From positions 15,872,001 through 15,936,000 of the forward strand of contig OZ017795.1 of assembly GCA_963969395.1 (NCBI GenBank): a stretch of 64,000 bases of DNA, given 5' to 3'. This document shows positions 32,944 through 45,300 of this stretch, piece after piece. The notes under the pieces were generated by a model, which was given only the letters and a program-made list of their open reading frames with translations, ran no database searches and was not told where the DNA came from. Position 1 is the stretch's first letter. Every line of letters begins with the position of its first letter. Origin of the DNA: Pseudoscleropodium purum. Taxonomy: Eukaryota; Streptophyta; Bryopsida; Hypnales; Brachytheciaceae. A program made the translations under genes and the position numbers.

Positions 32944-34530
32944 AGGAACAAGGAATGGATGGATACCAAGAAATGGCTGCGTTCTTCAGAATAGAATAGG
33001 AACTCTTCGCTACAACCAATGTCAACAAACCTATTTCAAGTTGATTTCTTCCACACGCCGACAATCAAAACCTGCATTCTTGAACAAATGGATGTGTTTC
33101 ACTCCACAACAAATCCAGTTTTAAGCAAACTCCACCTCCGAGCAATTGTTGATGCCACATAGAAGCGCTTCCAACCTCACATCCTAAATTTCATTATTTA
33201 AAAGTGATGGTCTTAGATTGATTCACATTGAGCATATGATGGAAAAAGTAAGTGCAAAAAGGTTGAAAAGGGTTTTTGCTAATGCAGCATTCTTGTTGTC
33301 TACAAGAATCTATAAACTCAACTCCAACATGCATTTTTGGACCAAAAGGATTCACGATATTTCTACACACTCTATAAGATACCAAACTAATTAAGAAGAA
33401 TACAACCACTAAAAACTAAATGCTAAAAAGCACATATGTACTATGAACCCCAAAATACCAACTATGTTACCTATGAATCCAGAATGAATGGATACCAGGA
33501 AATGGCTGCGTTCTTCACGGCAGAAAACGAAAGAGCTCTTCGCTGTAGCCAATGTGATCAGACCCGTAACAAGCTGATTTCTTCAGGACACCCACAATCA
33601 GAACCCGTGTTCTTGAGCAAATGGATGTGTTTCACTCCACAGCAAATCCAATTTCATGCAGACTCCACCACCTCTGCGGAGCTGCAGATGCCGCATAGAA
33701 GTGCTTCCAACTCCACCTCCCAAGCTCGTCCGCCAGTCGAAGCGAAGGAAAGAAACAGTTCCAGCCAACGAACAAAAGTAGAAACAGAAGTACAGCGCTA
33801 GGTCCCTGTAACCAACAATCTCCTCTAGAACAGAATGCCAGCTTCCAGACACTAAAACCTTGCCTAGGCACCCCAACAGCACTGAAACAGAGTTTGGCAA
33901 GCACTAGCCCTCCCAGAGGACCCCAGAGACAGCCTCCTGCGAAGCACTGTAGCAGCAAACAAAAGGTTAAGGGCAGGCAAGAAGGATGCCGTTGAAGGAC
34001 AACAAAGTAATGAGAATCAAGGAATGGATGGATACCAAGAAATCGCTGCGATCTTCACGGCAGAATAGGAACTCTTCGCTGCAGTCAGTGTCAGCAGTCC
34101 CGTAGCAAGCTAGTTTCTTCAACACGCCGACAATCAAAACTCGCGTTCTCGAACAAATGGATGTGTTTCACTCCACAGCAAATCCAATTTTAAGCAGACT
34201 CCACCTCCTCCGAGCAGTTCCTGATGCCGCATAGAAGCGCTTCCAACCTCACCTCCCAAGCTCGTCCAGCGGTCCAGGCGAAGGAACCAGCGTCATAGAA
34301 ACAGAAGGACAGCAATCCCTGTGACAAACAATCTCCTCTGGAACAGGATGCCAACTTCTACACACTAAACCTCGTCTAGGCACTCCAACCGCACTGAAAC
34401 AGAAACAGAGTTTCACAAATACCTGCTCTCCCGAAGGACCCCAAAGGCAGCTTCTCCGAAGCACTCCAGAAGCAAAGCAATGGTGCAGGGCTGGCAAGAA
34501 GGACGCGGTTGAAGGACGACCAAGTCTTCC
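32944..34530 (+). repeat. Local tandem family with AATGGATGGATACCAAGAAATGG start, three copies
   Basis: Copies start at about 32952, 33485 and 34021, with a fourth at about 51825. Copies two and three align over about 530 bp (to 34010 and 34530). The family is richer in GC than its surroundings, suggesting coding origin. Copy two is the most open (see 33484-33801); the others carry stops and indels. Confidence 0.7.
33484..33801 (+). CDS. Small hypothetical protein, possibly an exon of a repeated gene
   Basis: 105 codons from ATG 33484. It contains a single C-x2-C (RCSQCDQTRNKL) near residue 22, the segment FLSKWMCFTPQQIQFH, then a Ser/Gln/Lys-rich tail. The equivalent frame in the 51.8-kb copy reads RCNECKQTRDKLTSS then LSKWMCFTPQQLQFH, so the frame is conserved between copies, which supports past coding. 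I do not recognise the family. The opposite strand is also open in places, so the strand is not certain. Confidence 0.35.
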   Translation: MNGYQEMAAFFTAENERALRCSQCDQTRNKLISSGHPQSEPVFLSKWMCFTPQQIQFHADSTTSAELQMPHRSASNSTSQARPPVEAKERNSSSQRTKVETEVQR

Positions 34531-34549
34531 TTGAAAGTCTGACAACGCG

Positions 34550-34760
34550 CATTGATCACGTGGGCCGGCCATCATGCAGCGCAGATACTGGCACAGGGTT
34601 TCGAATATACCGTATCATGGGGATTCACCATTTCTTTAATGCTAAGAACTGACACAGTGAAAGGACCAAGTGGAGCCAGCCAGCTCCAACTTCCGAGCCC
34701 CCGTCCGGAAAATTTGGTAAACTTGCAAAGTATCACTGCCAGAAAAGGTTCTATTTGTAC
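34550..34760. repeat. Repeat R200, copy 1
   Basis: Aligns with about 53935-54130 and 47690-47810 (GGGGATTCACCATTTCTTTAATGCT, GTGGAGCCAG...CTCCAACTT). Noncoding as far as can be seen. Confidence 0.65.
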
Positions 34761-35132
34761 TTTTACTTCTCGTTCTCTTTGCAAGGATTATGCAATTTAA
34801 ACAAGTTGACCACAAGAAGTTTGAGCCAGGTGAAACATTGTTGCCAGAATGTCAAGAGACCGTTACAAAAAGTGTGTAGCGCGAAATCATGTCGGGAAAG
34901 TAGCCTGCGAAACAAGTGCAATCTAATGCACAAAATACAATTACGATACCAGTATTGGTTATACCAGGAGTAGTAGCGCGATGATCTTTAACCATGGCAT
35001 GCGACAGCTGAATGGAGGGGCTTCATTACTTACCCACAAAGTCACCAACCAAGCGGCCATCCGTGAATCTTCCTGTGGCCGAGTTGGTTTTGAAATCACA
35101 TCCATATATAAGGTGGGAAGTTGCTCTTGGCT

Positions 35133-35309
35133 ATGGCGTCCAAGAAATTATTGTTCCCCGAGTCAGTTGCAGAATCACCAAACAGAATGAGAGCCACATA
35201 CAACTGGGACAATCGAGATGTTGCTGATTTGGGGCAAAACATCAGCAAATTTTGTCTAGTCATTGGGACAAGTTCAGAGGATTTTCAAGGAAGATTGAAA
35301 ATGGAATAG
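35133..35309 (+). CDS. Small hypothetical ORF behind a TATA-like sequence
   Basis: 58 codons, MASKKLLFPESVAESPNRM... The sequence CATATATAAGG at about 35102-35112 lies only about 22 bp before the ATG, so it may place the transcription start at or after this ATG. No family recognised. It may be a first exon or chance. Confidence 0.25.
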   Translation: MASKKLLFPESVAESPNRMRATYNWDNRDVADLGQNISKFCLVIGTSSEDFQGRLKME

Positions 35310-38300
35310 TTCCACATACGTAAACCCCGGCCAAGAAATGTCCCGTTCAAAAGGCAGGTAGATTGTTTCCTCTCATCTGCTCTTGACATAAGAAATTCAC
35401 TCAATTAATGATAACGGATTTCTCGTTCATGGATCACATATTTCATCCATTTTTGGACAGGAGTTTATTTCCGGCAATCTCCTTGTTGTCAAAAATTTGA
35501 CCACAAAAATAGGCATTCCTTGTTAGGCTTTGTGCTCCTCATCACTCCCTCTTTTTATTTTGCCAAAATTTCCTGTGCCTCAATGATTGCCATATATTGT
35601 ATAAACTCAACTGCATGCCTTCCTTTGCTAACTGATTGATGAATGCTTGACATGGGTGTTTGCATTTGATTTAACCTCTAAATGCTTCAAAGTCTATATT
35701 TGAGATGATGAACAAAGTGATTTCAAGCTAGGCCACTACAAATTTCTTCCAAATAACTTTTCATTCATCCCAATCTTTACTTGAATCTCTAATAGACAAT
35801 ATTCATACATGACCAATTTGATGAATTTGAAGTAAATAATGTATTTGTTAGGAATACCATATGTGAAGAGCATGATTTACACCATTATGTCGAGTTTTTT
35901 TTAAATTCTAGAAAAATAAAAAAATATAGAGGTTTAACAAATGATAAATTTAAAATCATTCGTGAAAATCCTTTTCTGACCACAAAATAAAATTTTGACA
36001 TTCCTTATTCCAAAATATTTGGCATCCCTCTATTGAATATGGCCTACAACTAATTTACAGAGTATAGGAGTTTGCTCTAAAAGTGCTCATCTTTTACAAG
36101 CAATCATGATATAGAAGTACATTCTCTCTTTCTTCAATGTACCAATAGTGTACATTTGAGGAGGTGATCGCTTTTAATGATCACTCTGTTTCAACTTCAA
36201 AAGTTTGTAATTAATTCCACAAAGGTTCAAAAAACATGAAATGACTTGGATTCAATGCCAATTTCATTTTTCTTCCTACGAAATATAGTGAAAATTGTTA
36301 TCAAGGAATTTAGCTTCCCCCCAAAAGTAACCATCTCTTAAATCCTTCCTCAACATTCATGAACAATGGGACCTTAATCCCTAAATGTCCAAGGTTGCTT
36401 TAAGAGCCTTTAGAAATTTGCTCTAAATTGAACAAAAAGCCAACATTTTAATAAGTTGTATCAATTTTTTCAGAATTGTAATTGTACAAAGGCAAACTAG
36501 ACATATTAGAGATCACATAGGAAAAAAGAATACAATAATATCACTTATAAGTTGGAAGATTATAGTGTTTGACCATAAGCGTGTTAAAACTATGAAAGAT
36601 TTTCAATTCACTTTTCACAAGTCAAACCTCAAAAATTGGTGACCAAAAAAATATGAGGTTTAAGGGCCTAACATCAATAGCACCAATCAATTTATGGCTT
36701 CTCAAAATCTACTCTACAATTTTTTTAAATGAGTTTTGAATGTGATTTTTTCTTCAAGTCCTAGTGTATTTGAGGCTCATTTACAAGAGCTCTCAACACT
36801 TTGAGAAATCAAGATTTCAATGGGTATTCTTGCAAAAAATCTTTAATAGAAAAATCACTATCATTTATTTTCAAAATTGGCTTTTTGATGCTAAAATTAG
36901 ACTTTAAGAAGAATCTTTCAAAAATATAAATTACTATTAAAAATATCAATTTGATTAGGTTTTATTTAACTTCAAAATATTGTCGACACCATATTTTGGT
37001 GTCTCGGGCATTTAGGGGTTAAGGGCAACTAGTATGGGATGATGACCAATTTCTGACCACTTAACCCTTAAAGGTGCAAGCATCCCAAAAGTGGATGCGC
37101 CTTGGTCAACCTGGATTACAACTTTTAAATTAACTATTTTTAGAATTTGATCTCAACTAAGAAAAAGAAGCTTGACAAGTTTTCTTTCTACTCCATTTTA
37201 AAGTCTTAAGAAATGTCAAAAATTGAAAGAGTTATTGCAATGGAAAGTTCCATTTGTTAAAATCCAAATAACACAATATAGTATGCTTTTCATTTATATA
37301 TACATATATTTTTAAATATATTTTGAATTTAAATTATAAAATTATGTTTCTCATTCTACCTTTCATTTACAATAAAAAATGATAGATTATTCTAAAATAT
37401 ATTGTAATTGATATAATTTTATTTCCACCTTTAGCTTTAAGAAATCACAATAATTTTATTTTTCCTTCAAATTTATTGAAAAAATAGAAAATAAATAGAA
37501 ATTTTATTTTTCTACTAGCATAAAATAGCAATATTTTGTACATCAATTAAATAAAGGAATAAATTTGGTTTGATAGTCGAATGTGACTTCAAGGTGTTTG
37601 ATGTGGCTATTTTGGGTGTAAAAAATAAAATAACCAATTGAAAATTTTTCATGCTAATTTCTGTTTCTACTTTTACCTCCTCAGAAAATTTCAAATAATT
37701 TGGATTGTTTTTGCTTTTTTTATTCATTTATGTTCAATTTTTACAACAAAATGATAACAATTAGAAATTTTCAGAAACAAATTGCAATTTCTCAAAGCAA
37801 TATAGAATTCCCTAAGGAGTTAAGGAATTCAACATAGCTGTTGGATGGGTGTATTTGAGGAAATATTTTTCCCATGTACGGAATTGATTTAAGAAGGATT
37901 TAAAAAAATTTACATTTTTTTGGTCAAAATTGAAATTATTCTAAATTTTTTTCCTGAAGATTCTATACAACCTATTCTTGTTATGTAGCCTGTTGTAATT
38001 TCAAGCATAGGTTGGTTACAAAATTGATGTAAGTGATAATTATGTACATGCCATGATCATTCTATGCTTTCAATGTACACTTCTTGGTTAAACTGGCCTC
38101 TAGAGTAAAGATAGCAGGGGGACACTGGTCTAGAAAGCCCTGGTTCAAAGTCAAAGAGAGTTCTCCAGCAAATCAACAAAAATTGAGCAATCATCAATCC
38201 AGAATAAGCAAGCAAGCACAGAAACATTTAGTAATCAAATGCATTGTACATTAATAGAAGCTCTGCTCCAAAGGAGCCATTCCAGGTTAGTAAAGCTTAG

Positions 38301-38826
38301 ATCATCCTAGATCACACACGTTAATGACATTGTGCAACAACCCACGTTTCGAGGATTCAAGCCCCTCCACAGCAACGCAAAAAACGACTGTTTGATAGCC
38401 ATTCCAGTACAAACATGAAACAATTTTCATGTCAAAAGCGGTAATAGAATTTATTCATCTTTGATAGCTACAAAAATGTGTACATCAATGCCTCGCCAAA
38501 GTGTGCAACAATGGTGATCATATACTCAAGAGAGACCTACAAGTAGAAGATTCCACCAGCAGATGATGAAAGTCTCATTGTGCCTTGAAGCCATGTCTCG
38601 CAAACAACTAGTAAATTGTGTGTACGATACACTGTTGTGGAGGATTGATGCTAATTCAATCACCATGGAAAAGACTACAACTCCATTCGGCAAAAGAAGC
38701 TTCGGTATCCCTAATTTGGTAGCACAATAAATCTTGAATGACAACGCTAATTAGAAGAAAAAGGAAAGGAAATCTAATGCAAGCAAGAAATCTCAAGCTT
38801 CTAGAGGTTGAGGAGGTTATGAAGGC
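35310..38826. other. AT-rich intergenic DNA
   Basis: No gene supported. About 36430-37050 aligns with 44930-45560 (a dispersed repeat). The rest shows nothing recognisable. Confidence 0.45.
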
Positions 38827-39219
38827 TTAGAATGGGATGGCGCTGGCAACGCGAGGATAAACCACTCGCTTGGGGTGGTGCAACAGACGCCGAGCCTTCT
38901 GTTTCTTGAAGCAGTACAATGCCGCCCCTAGCAGCCATTCCACCATGGTTGTGATGAGAAACGCTACGACTCCAAGTGCTGGGCAAACGACCTTGCAATG
39001 GCAAGGATTACGCTCTGCTGTGTCTCGCACTGCACGCACGACAGGATGGCCATCGTTTAGAGTTTTAGGGGACTCAGGGCCAAATTCTGCTCTCTCTCGC
39101 TCGATTCCAAGCGCTCTCTTGCTCTCTCTCTCTCTCTCAATTCCAAGCTTTCTAACGTACCAAGAACGAGTGCCCTCTATAGACTTTGAAGGACAAGAGC
39201 AATCTCCTCTCCAAACCAA
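38827..39219 (-). CDS. Possible small membrane protein
   Basis: 130 codons on the minus strand. It has an Arg/Glu-rich N-terminal half (GIERERESKRALGIERERAEFG, from CT-rich DNA) and then one strongly hydrophobic stretch (PALGVVAFLITTMVEWLLGAA) followed by a basic tail (FKKQKARRLLHHPKR). One membrane-spanning helix is likely if it is translated. The upstream DNA (39241-39300) is shared with about 34960-35025 (ACCATGGCATGCGACAGCTGAATGGAGGGGC). Family not recognised. The plus strand is also open here. Confidence 0.3.
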   Translation of the reverse strand: MVWRGDCSCPSKSIEGTRSWYVRKLGIERERESKRALGIERERAEFGPESPKTLNDGHPVVRAVRDTAERNPCHCKVVCPALGVVAFLITTMVEWLLGAALYCFKKQKARRLLHHPKRVVYPRVASAIPF

Positions 39220-39300
39220 ATTACGAAACCTGATTGTTGGTTATACCAAGAACAGTAGGGTGAGGATCTTAACCATGGCATGCGACAGCTGAATGGAGGG

Positions 39301-41458
39301 GCCTGAGTAAGAGGTGGGGTCTTCACCAGATCATATTGGGCCTAAAGGCGGGCTTACATGCTCGCTCGGTGGGCAAACTTGACCCTGAAACAAGCAAGAA
39401 GACAAAATTGTCTCCACTGATTATCTACCAAGGTGGGAATGCGGAAAAGGAGTTGAAGTTTTACTGATACTAGTGGACATTCCCATTGGTGAAGGCTAGT
39501 GGATCATGAGAGACTCTAATATGTGTCGACTCCTAATCATATCCCTTCCCACCCACTAGATCCACATCAAAGTGCAATTTGAATTTTTCCCTGTAACTTG
39601 CCCTGTAGCTCTCTGCCCACCTACCCAACATATAAGAAGGCTCTAAGTCATTTGCTAGTCAAGATGCTCTGATGAAGGTGTTTGAACATGATATAATTCC
39701 TTTGAGCTTCAAAATCCATATTTTAGATGATAAATACAATGATTCAAAGTACCTTCTTTCCAAATTACTTCTCATTCATCCAAATTCATACGTGAATATC
39801 TAAATGACAATATTCGTTTCTAACAAATTGGATGAATTGTAGGTAATTAATGTATTTGTTCAAGATACGAGTGATGGAGAGTATGAACAATCAACACATC
39901 TTTGCAAATTTTATTAAAAAATTCTTAAATAAAAGTTCAATAAATGATAAATATAAATATATTTTTGCAAAATTTTTTATTTTATAAAATGAGGATTATA
40001 AAATATAGGATTTAAAAAGAAATTTGGCATCTCTATGATATGTATTTATACACAATACTATACTAAGAATGAATACTTTATTCAAAAATGAATAGAGGTT
40101 CCTAAAGAAATTATGGTCATATAATTAGTTGAATAAATAAAGGGCTTGATCTACCTTCCATCCATTCAAAGACAAGTTTTTAGGGTTGTTGTGCCATGTG
40201 TTCTCTTGACACCAAGCTTTAAATCTAACTAGTGGCAATTGTTCACTTTCTTTTTTTATTCCAAATGGGTTTAGTGTACGTATTTACTTGCAAAGTGACA
40301 AGAAGATTTGAGGTGAGCTAAGAAGGGCTCTAAAATTAAACATGGGCTTCAAAATGAAATCACTTCTCTTTGAAGCTCTCATGTTTATTTCAATTATCGT
40401 TGCAAACCAAGTAATGAAATTGGACTAATAAAGGAACAAAATAATGCAATCATTGAATTGGTTGAAGAAATCACATGTCTAATCATTTTCATGCAATGAG
40501 ATAAAGTATAAGCAAAATGAAGCAAAGATATCAATGTTCATATGTATACAATGCCATAGCCATCAAAGAAACCACACATTTGGAACATATATTGAATGCA
40601 AGCAAAGTACCAAGCATTTGACAAACATGAGTATAGCAAAGGGAAAGAAGATAGTTGCAACTTGGGCAAGGAAGCATCAATTTGCTACAAAGTCTCATGA
40701 TTTTAGATCATAGAAGTTTTATAGCCAAAGTGCTTGTTGCATTTACTATTAGAATAGAAGTGTAGAAAGTAGAAAACTCCAACACGCTTGAAGTAGCTAC
40801 TTAATTAGCATGGTTCAAAGATCCTCAACTTGACCAATTGTAGACCTAAAAAACATCTTCATGGATATTCTCTTGGCTTTGATTTATGACTTTACTTAAG
40901 ATGATCTTTGGCTAGGTGAACTTACAAATAAATCAAGACCACAATACTCTAATGAACAACATGAATGCACAATTGATGACTTGCAAAGCACCGATAATTT
41001 TGATGAATTCACATTCCACTATGAACAACTCCCCATGAGCAACTCCTTCAAGATTGAAAAAAGTCCCCTACAAACAATAAATAAGAGATCTTTGTCACCA
41101 AGCTACAAAAGAGATTATAGTACAATGATAAACTATGTATATTGTTGAAGCACCTCTAGTGATCTTCATCTATATGCGTACTTTTTAGATGGGATATACC
41201 ATTGTAGAACTCACCACTCTTATTGCCAAGCACTTGAACAGGTCATCTTTATGACAACTTTGATTACAATACTAATATTCAGATTGATACATTTTTGTCA
41301 AACAATATTGCATACGCACATACAAAATGTGTCATTTATTAATACAAAAAACAATTGTGCTTATAGATAATGTTGTGCATGTCTAATTTGAAGGTATTGA
41401 ATTAACTTCCATGATTCAATAGAATTTAGAGAAGGTTTGCTTGACCACATTCCAACAA
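39301..41458. other. AT-rich intergenic DNA
   Basis: No gene seen. Confidence 0.45.
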
Positions 41459-41601
41459 ATCATATTGAAACCATTGCTTTCTTCAAATCTAGTGGCACCG
41501 GAAGATGACAATGATGATGAGTTTGATGACATGGGAGGATATAATGGCTCTTCTATAAATTCGAGTGAAGAAGATGTTGTCTTGAATGACATGCAATCAT
41601 A
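41459..41601 (+). pseudogene. Possible gene remnant with acidic tail
   Basis: The frame reads LVAPEDDNDDEFDDMGG, then SSINSSEEDVVLNDM and a stop. Composition is coding-like, but there is no start and upstream frames are broken. The opposite strand has a 73-codon Ser-rich frame, likely a shadow. Weak. Confidence 0.2.
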
Positions 41602-42086
41602 GAGTGAAGTTAGCAAGGGAAACACAATCAAAGACAAGGGTGATTTCTTTTAAAAAGCCTCAATATGCTATGCGAATCTTTGAACAAGGAGATCTTGTTT
41701 AGATACCCTAGAGAAGAATACACTATTGACATGACGACACCAAGCTCAAAACAAGAATATGACATTCCTACAACAAAAGATGCTTTTGATATCTCCTACT
41801 TTCATTCATTACAAATTAAAACCCTCATTGTTTTGACATTGTTTCAATGTTAAAAAAATTGTTCAATTGAATTAATAATGCTCTAATGTTGTTTTGTTAC
41901 TTTATTCACATTGTTTCAATATGGTATTGCAACAATAAATACTTTGGAGATTTTGAACTAAGTAATTGTTTTGAGGTTGTAAAGGGGAAGCGACCTTCTT
42001 TTCGCCTCATTCCTCCCCTAATGCTTTGGCATGGTTAGCGCACCAATGATGAAACGGATTTCTAATCAGTTTAGGGCTTTAGATCT

Positions 42087-42296
42087 TCAGTGGCAACCTG
42101 AAAAGTTGTCAAACAAAAAGCCATAAGGCTCTTGTACGTCAAATTTTTTACATTGACTGTCGTAGGACGTGCCTTCAGAGTCTGACAATGTCAAGCAGTT
42201 GCCTGTGACTTGGTCTTTGGGGTGGCAGAGATCTTCCGGAAACCGCTCCAACTCCCGAATAGGGAAGCCCAAAAGAATTTGCAAATAGAACTTCAC
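42087..42296 (-). CDS. Small hypothetical ORF
   Basis: 69 codons, MKFYLQILLGFPIRELERF ... DLCHPKDQVTGNCLTL. The composition looks protein-like and the DNA is richer in GC than its surroundings, but no family is recognised and no promoter or splice signals were placed. It may be an exon fragment. Confidence 0.25.
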   Translation of the reverse strand: MKFYLQILLGFPIRELERFPEDLCHPKDQVTGNCLTLSDSEGTSYDSQCKKFDVQEPYGFLFDNFSGCH

Positions 42297-42359
42297 GGAA
42301 CCTCATAATTATGCGATAAATAATTGTTAAAGTCTCGTCACTCACTCACCCAAAGTATT

Positions 42360-45300
42360 TTAGTTCTCCTAATTGAAAGGAACGAGATTAAGATAAATCT
42401 CACTTACTGCTTGCCAAAATCAATTTGTGCATTTGCAGATACGGATGTTCCAAGAAGCTGCTTCGTTTCTAGTTAGCAATTGTAGCCGAGTGCGCAAAAT
42501 CTGCTTTTTCTGATCCAGGTTGTGAGGAAAGAATTCGTTATGAGTTTGAAATGAGCTCCTCTTGATGAATGGTTGATTGCCATCCCTGTTGACAGAAATC
42601 TTTAGGAGAATATAGCAATGTCGTGGAGATTAATTAGATGCAAGAAACCAACAAAAGGAAGACATTACTGAAAGGTGAAGGGTGCGTGTTGTCTTGGTTA
42701 TAAACTGCTTCAAGGTTTCGAAGAGGGAATCATGTGAAAAATGAAGCCTCTTCCCATTTCCAACCAAGAACCTATTCCCATTATACACACTACTCTCTTT
42801 CCAATCAGTAAGAGAGGAGTGATTAATTATGGCACAATTCCCAATGCAGTCATGGTACATTACAATTGGCTGTATTCTTGGTCGATTTTCCAACCAACCC
42901 ATGGTTGGAAATAGAAAGATGTATATGACAAGAATAGGTCAAACAAAATCTTCGTCTAAAAAATTCATAGTAATTATGTTTTGAGAAATAAAATTCTAAA
43001 AAATATGGAATCCTTCTAAACTTTATTTCTGTACACAAGAAAATTTCTTCACTCAAGAAATTTGTGCTTCATATACGCATTATTGCTTAAGTGGTTGGAA
43101 ATGGATTGACTCACTAAAAGAGATTTAAGGACAATAACATCCCATTTGGGGCTTATTCCCATCATTGTTTCCCCGTTGTTTCCTTGCAGCAAAGTATACA
43201 GCTGATTAATCCCCCCCCCAAAATAATTTAATTAATTAAATCTTAGAATGCAAAAAAAAATTCAAAAAAATTTAAATTTTTGTTGGGGCAAAATGAGGTG
43301 GCACTCTCTTGGCCACATCAGACTACATTGCCACCCAAAAATCTCTTCTAATGACCATGGTAGGAGGCTCTTATTGCAACCCTCTTCTTCAAACACTCCC
43401 TACAAGGAGCTATGAAATGGATAATAAATGGTTTTAAAATGGACTATCTGCATGTCAGAGCATAATAAGATTTATTAGGTCTCGGTTCATCCTTTGCCAA
43501 TGGATGGAATAGGAGCTAGGGTGTGTCCATTTCAAAGCCAAGGTATGTCTTCTTAATTTTTTTTGAATGGAATTGATTGTCCTATTGCCTTCTTACAAAT
43601 GTTAAAAGAATGTGAGGTTTGTTTCAGTTTAGTAAAGGTTGCATTTGTGATGCTTGTGTATTATTTTTTGCATGTTGCATTGCTTATTTTTGGTCAATCC
43701 ATATCATTTTTCAAGTTGTGCATGTGTGGATTTTACAACCCCTATGATAAAAAATAGGTGCCTATGGCAATATTCTTTGGAAATTCATAAGTAATTTATA
43801 AATGTTTGCAAAAATATGAAACCGCTCGTGTTAAATTTTGCATCAATTTTTCTTCAAGTGAAAAATAAGGAAAAATACTTTTCGACATTTGAAATTCATT
43901 AGAAAGGCTAATTGACCCTTAAAGGGACACTTTATGAGCACACTACCTTATAGTGAGTATCAATTGAGAAAAACTAACAAACATGTTTTGAATAGACACT
44001 TTCAGATCTCTAGCATGGTACATTTGTTGCTAATAAGAAACAATTATGCAATTTATTAGATAGAGAGTTTTCATTGGCATTCATGGTGTTTAGTGTACCT
44101 TTCTATAGTTGAATGATGAACAACTTGTAGTGTATATAACTCCATTTGTTGTGTGGGTGAACACTTTATAATCCCAATTGCCACAATGACTTTCCTCTTT
44201 CCAATTAATATTCAATTCAAAAGCTCTTTTAGAGCTCCAAAATTGTAATATAGTCACAAGTGTTAAATTGGCATATTCACTTTCTTCTTTTTAATTAATA
44301 TTCATTATAGTTTATTTTGGAGAATTCAAATTGTGAGTTATAATGTCCAGGGCTCTTAAATTGTGATAGATATAGACAAGTGGCTTTAATCAAGCAACTA
44401 CAACTACATTAATTTATTTTGACTACAATGAGTCATTTTTACAAATATGAGGATTTTTGGATAATCTTCATAGAATCTTAAATGTCATAGCCTACATTTG
44501 AATGCTTCATCTTTGCCTTTGCTCACAAAATCTAATGGATGTTCATTTTCTACCATCCAAACCAAATAAAACCTTCAAAATAATTTTTCATTTGTATAAA
44601 TAGTTTTAATTCCGAATCAATGTATCAAGTAAATATAGGTCTTACAAAATCAATCCAATTTGTAGTCCTTGAAAAATCAAATGGATCAACTGCAAGTACA
44701 CAATTAAAATGTTACATGATAGTGTACTATCTATAGCCACTCTAGATCAAGATTTGCAATCTCTTGATTTAATGAGGGTCGATACAATCTATGCCAATGT
44801 CTCAATATTGGTAATAATCTTGATGGTTAGATCTTGTTCAACCATATTCAATGAAAATATCTAAATAGAAGTCACTATAATTCTAAGAAGAACGTGATTA
44901 TAAGATATAAAATTATCTTTCAAACTTAAACCCTGAATGTTCAACAACAAAAAGGGTTTTTTTGAGATTCTAGGAATTTTGATAAGTTGTATCAACTTTT
45001 TTGAATTGTAACCATATAAATTCAAACTAGATATGTTAGAGATTATGTAGGAAAAGAAAATACAACAATATCATTTATGGATTGAAAAATATAATGTTTG
45101 ATCATGAGGTTGTTAAAATTGTGAAAGTGATTTGAAGTCTTTCTATCCTCTTTTTACATGTCAAATCTAAGAAATTGCTCACCAAAAATATGAGGTTAAT
45201 GGACATATCATAGATAATCTTGGTTAATTTATGGCTTTTCAAAGTTTCTTCTGAAATTTTTCAAAATGAGTTTTGAATGTGAATTTTTCTTGAAGATCTA

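Noticed and set aside
33598..34575. Minus-strand Cys/Trp-rich ORFs over the tandem family
   Set aside because: Frame not conserved between the copies as well as the plus-strand C-x2-C frame; probably shadows.
42630..42902. LINE retrotransposon ORF
   Set aside because: Only a faint GNGKRLHFSHDS resemblance; no reverse transcriptase motifs nearby.
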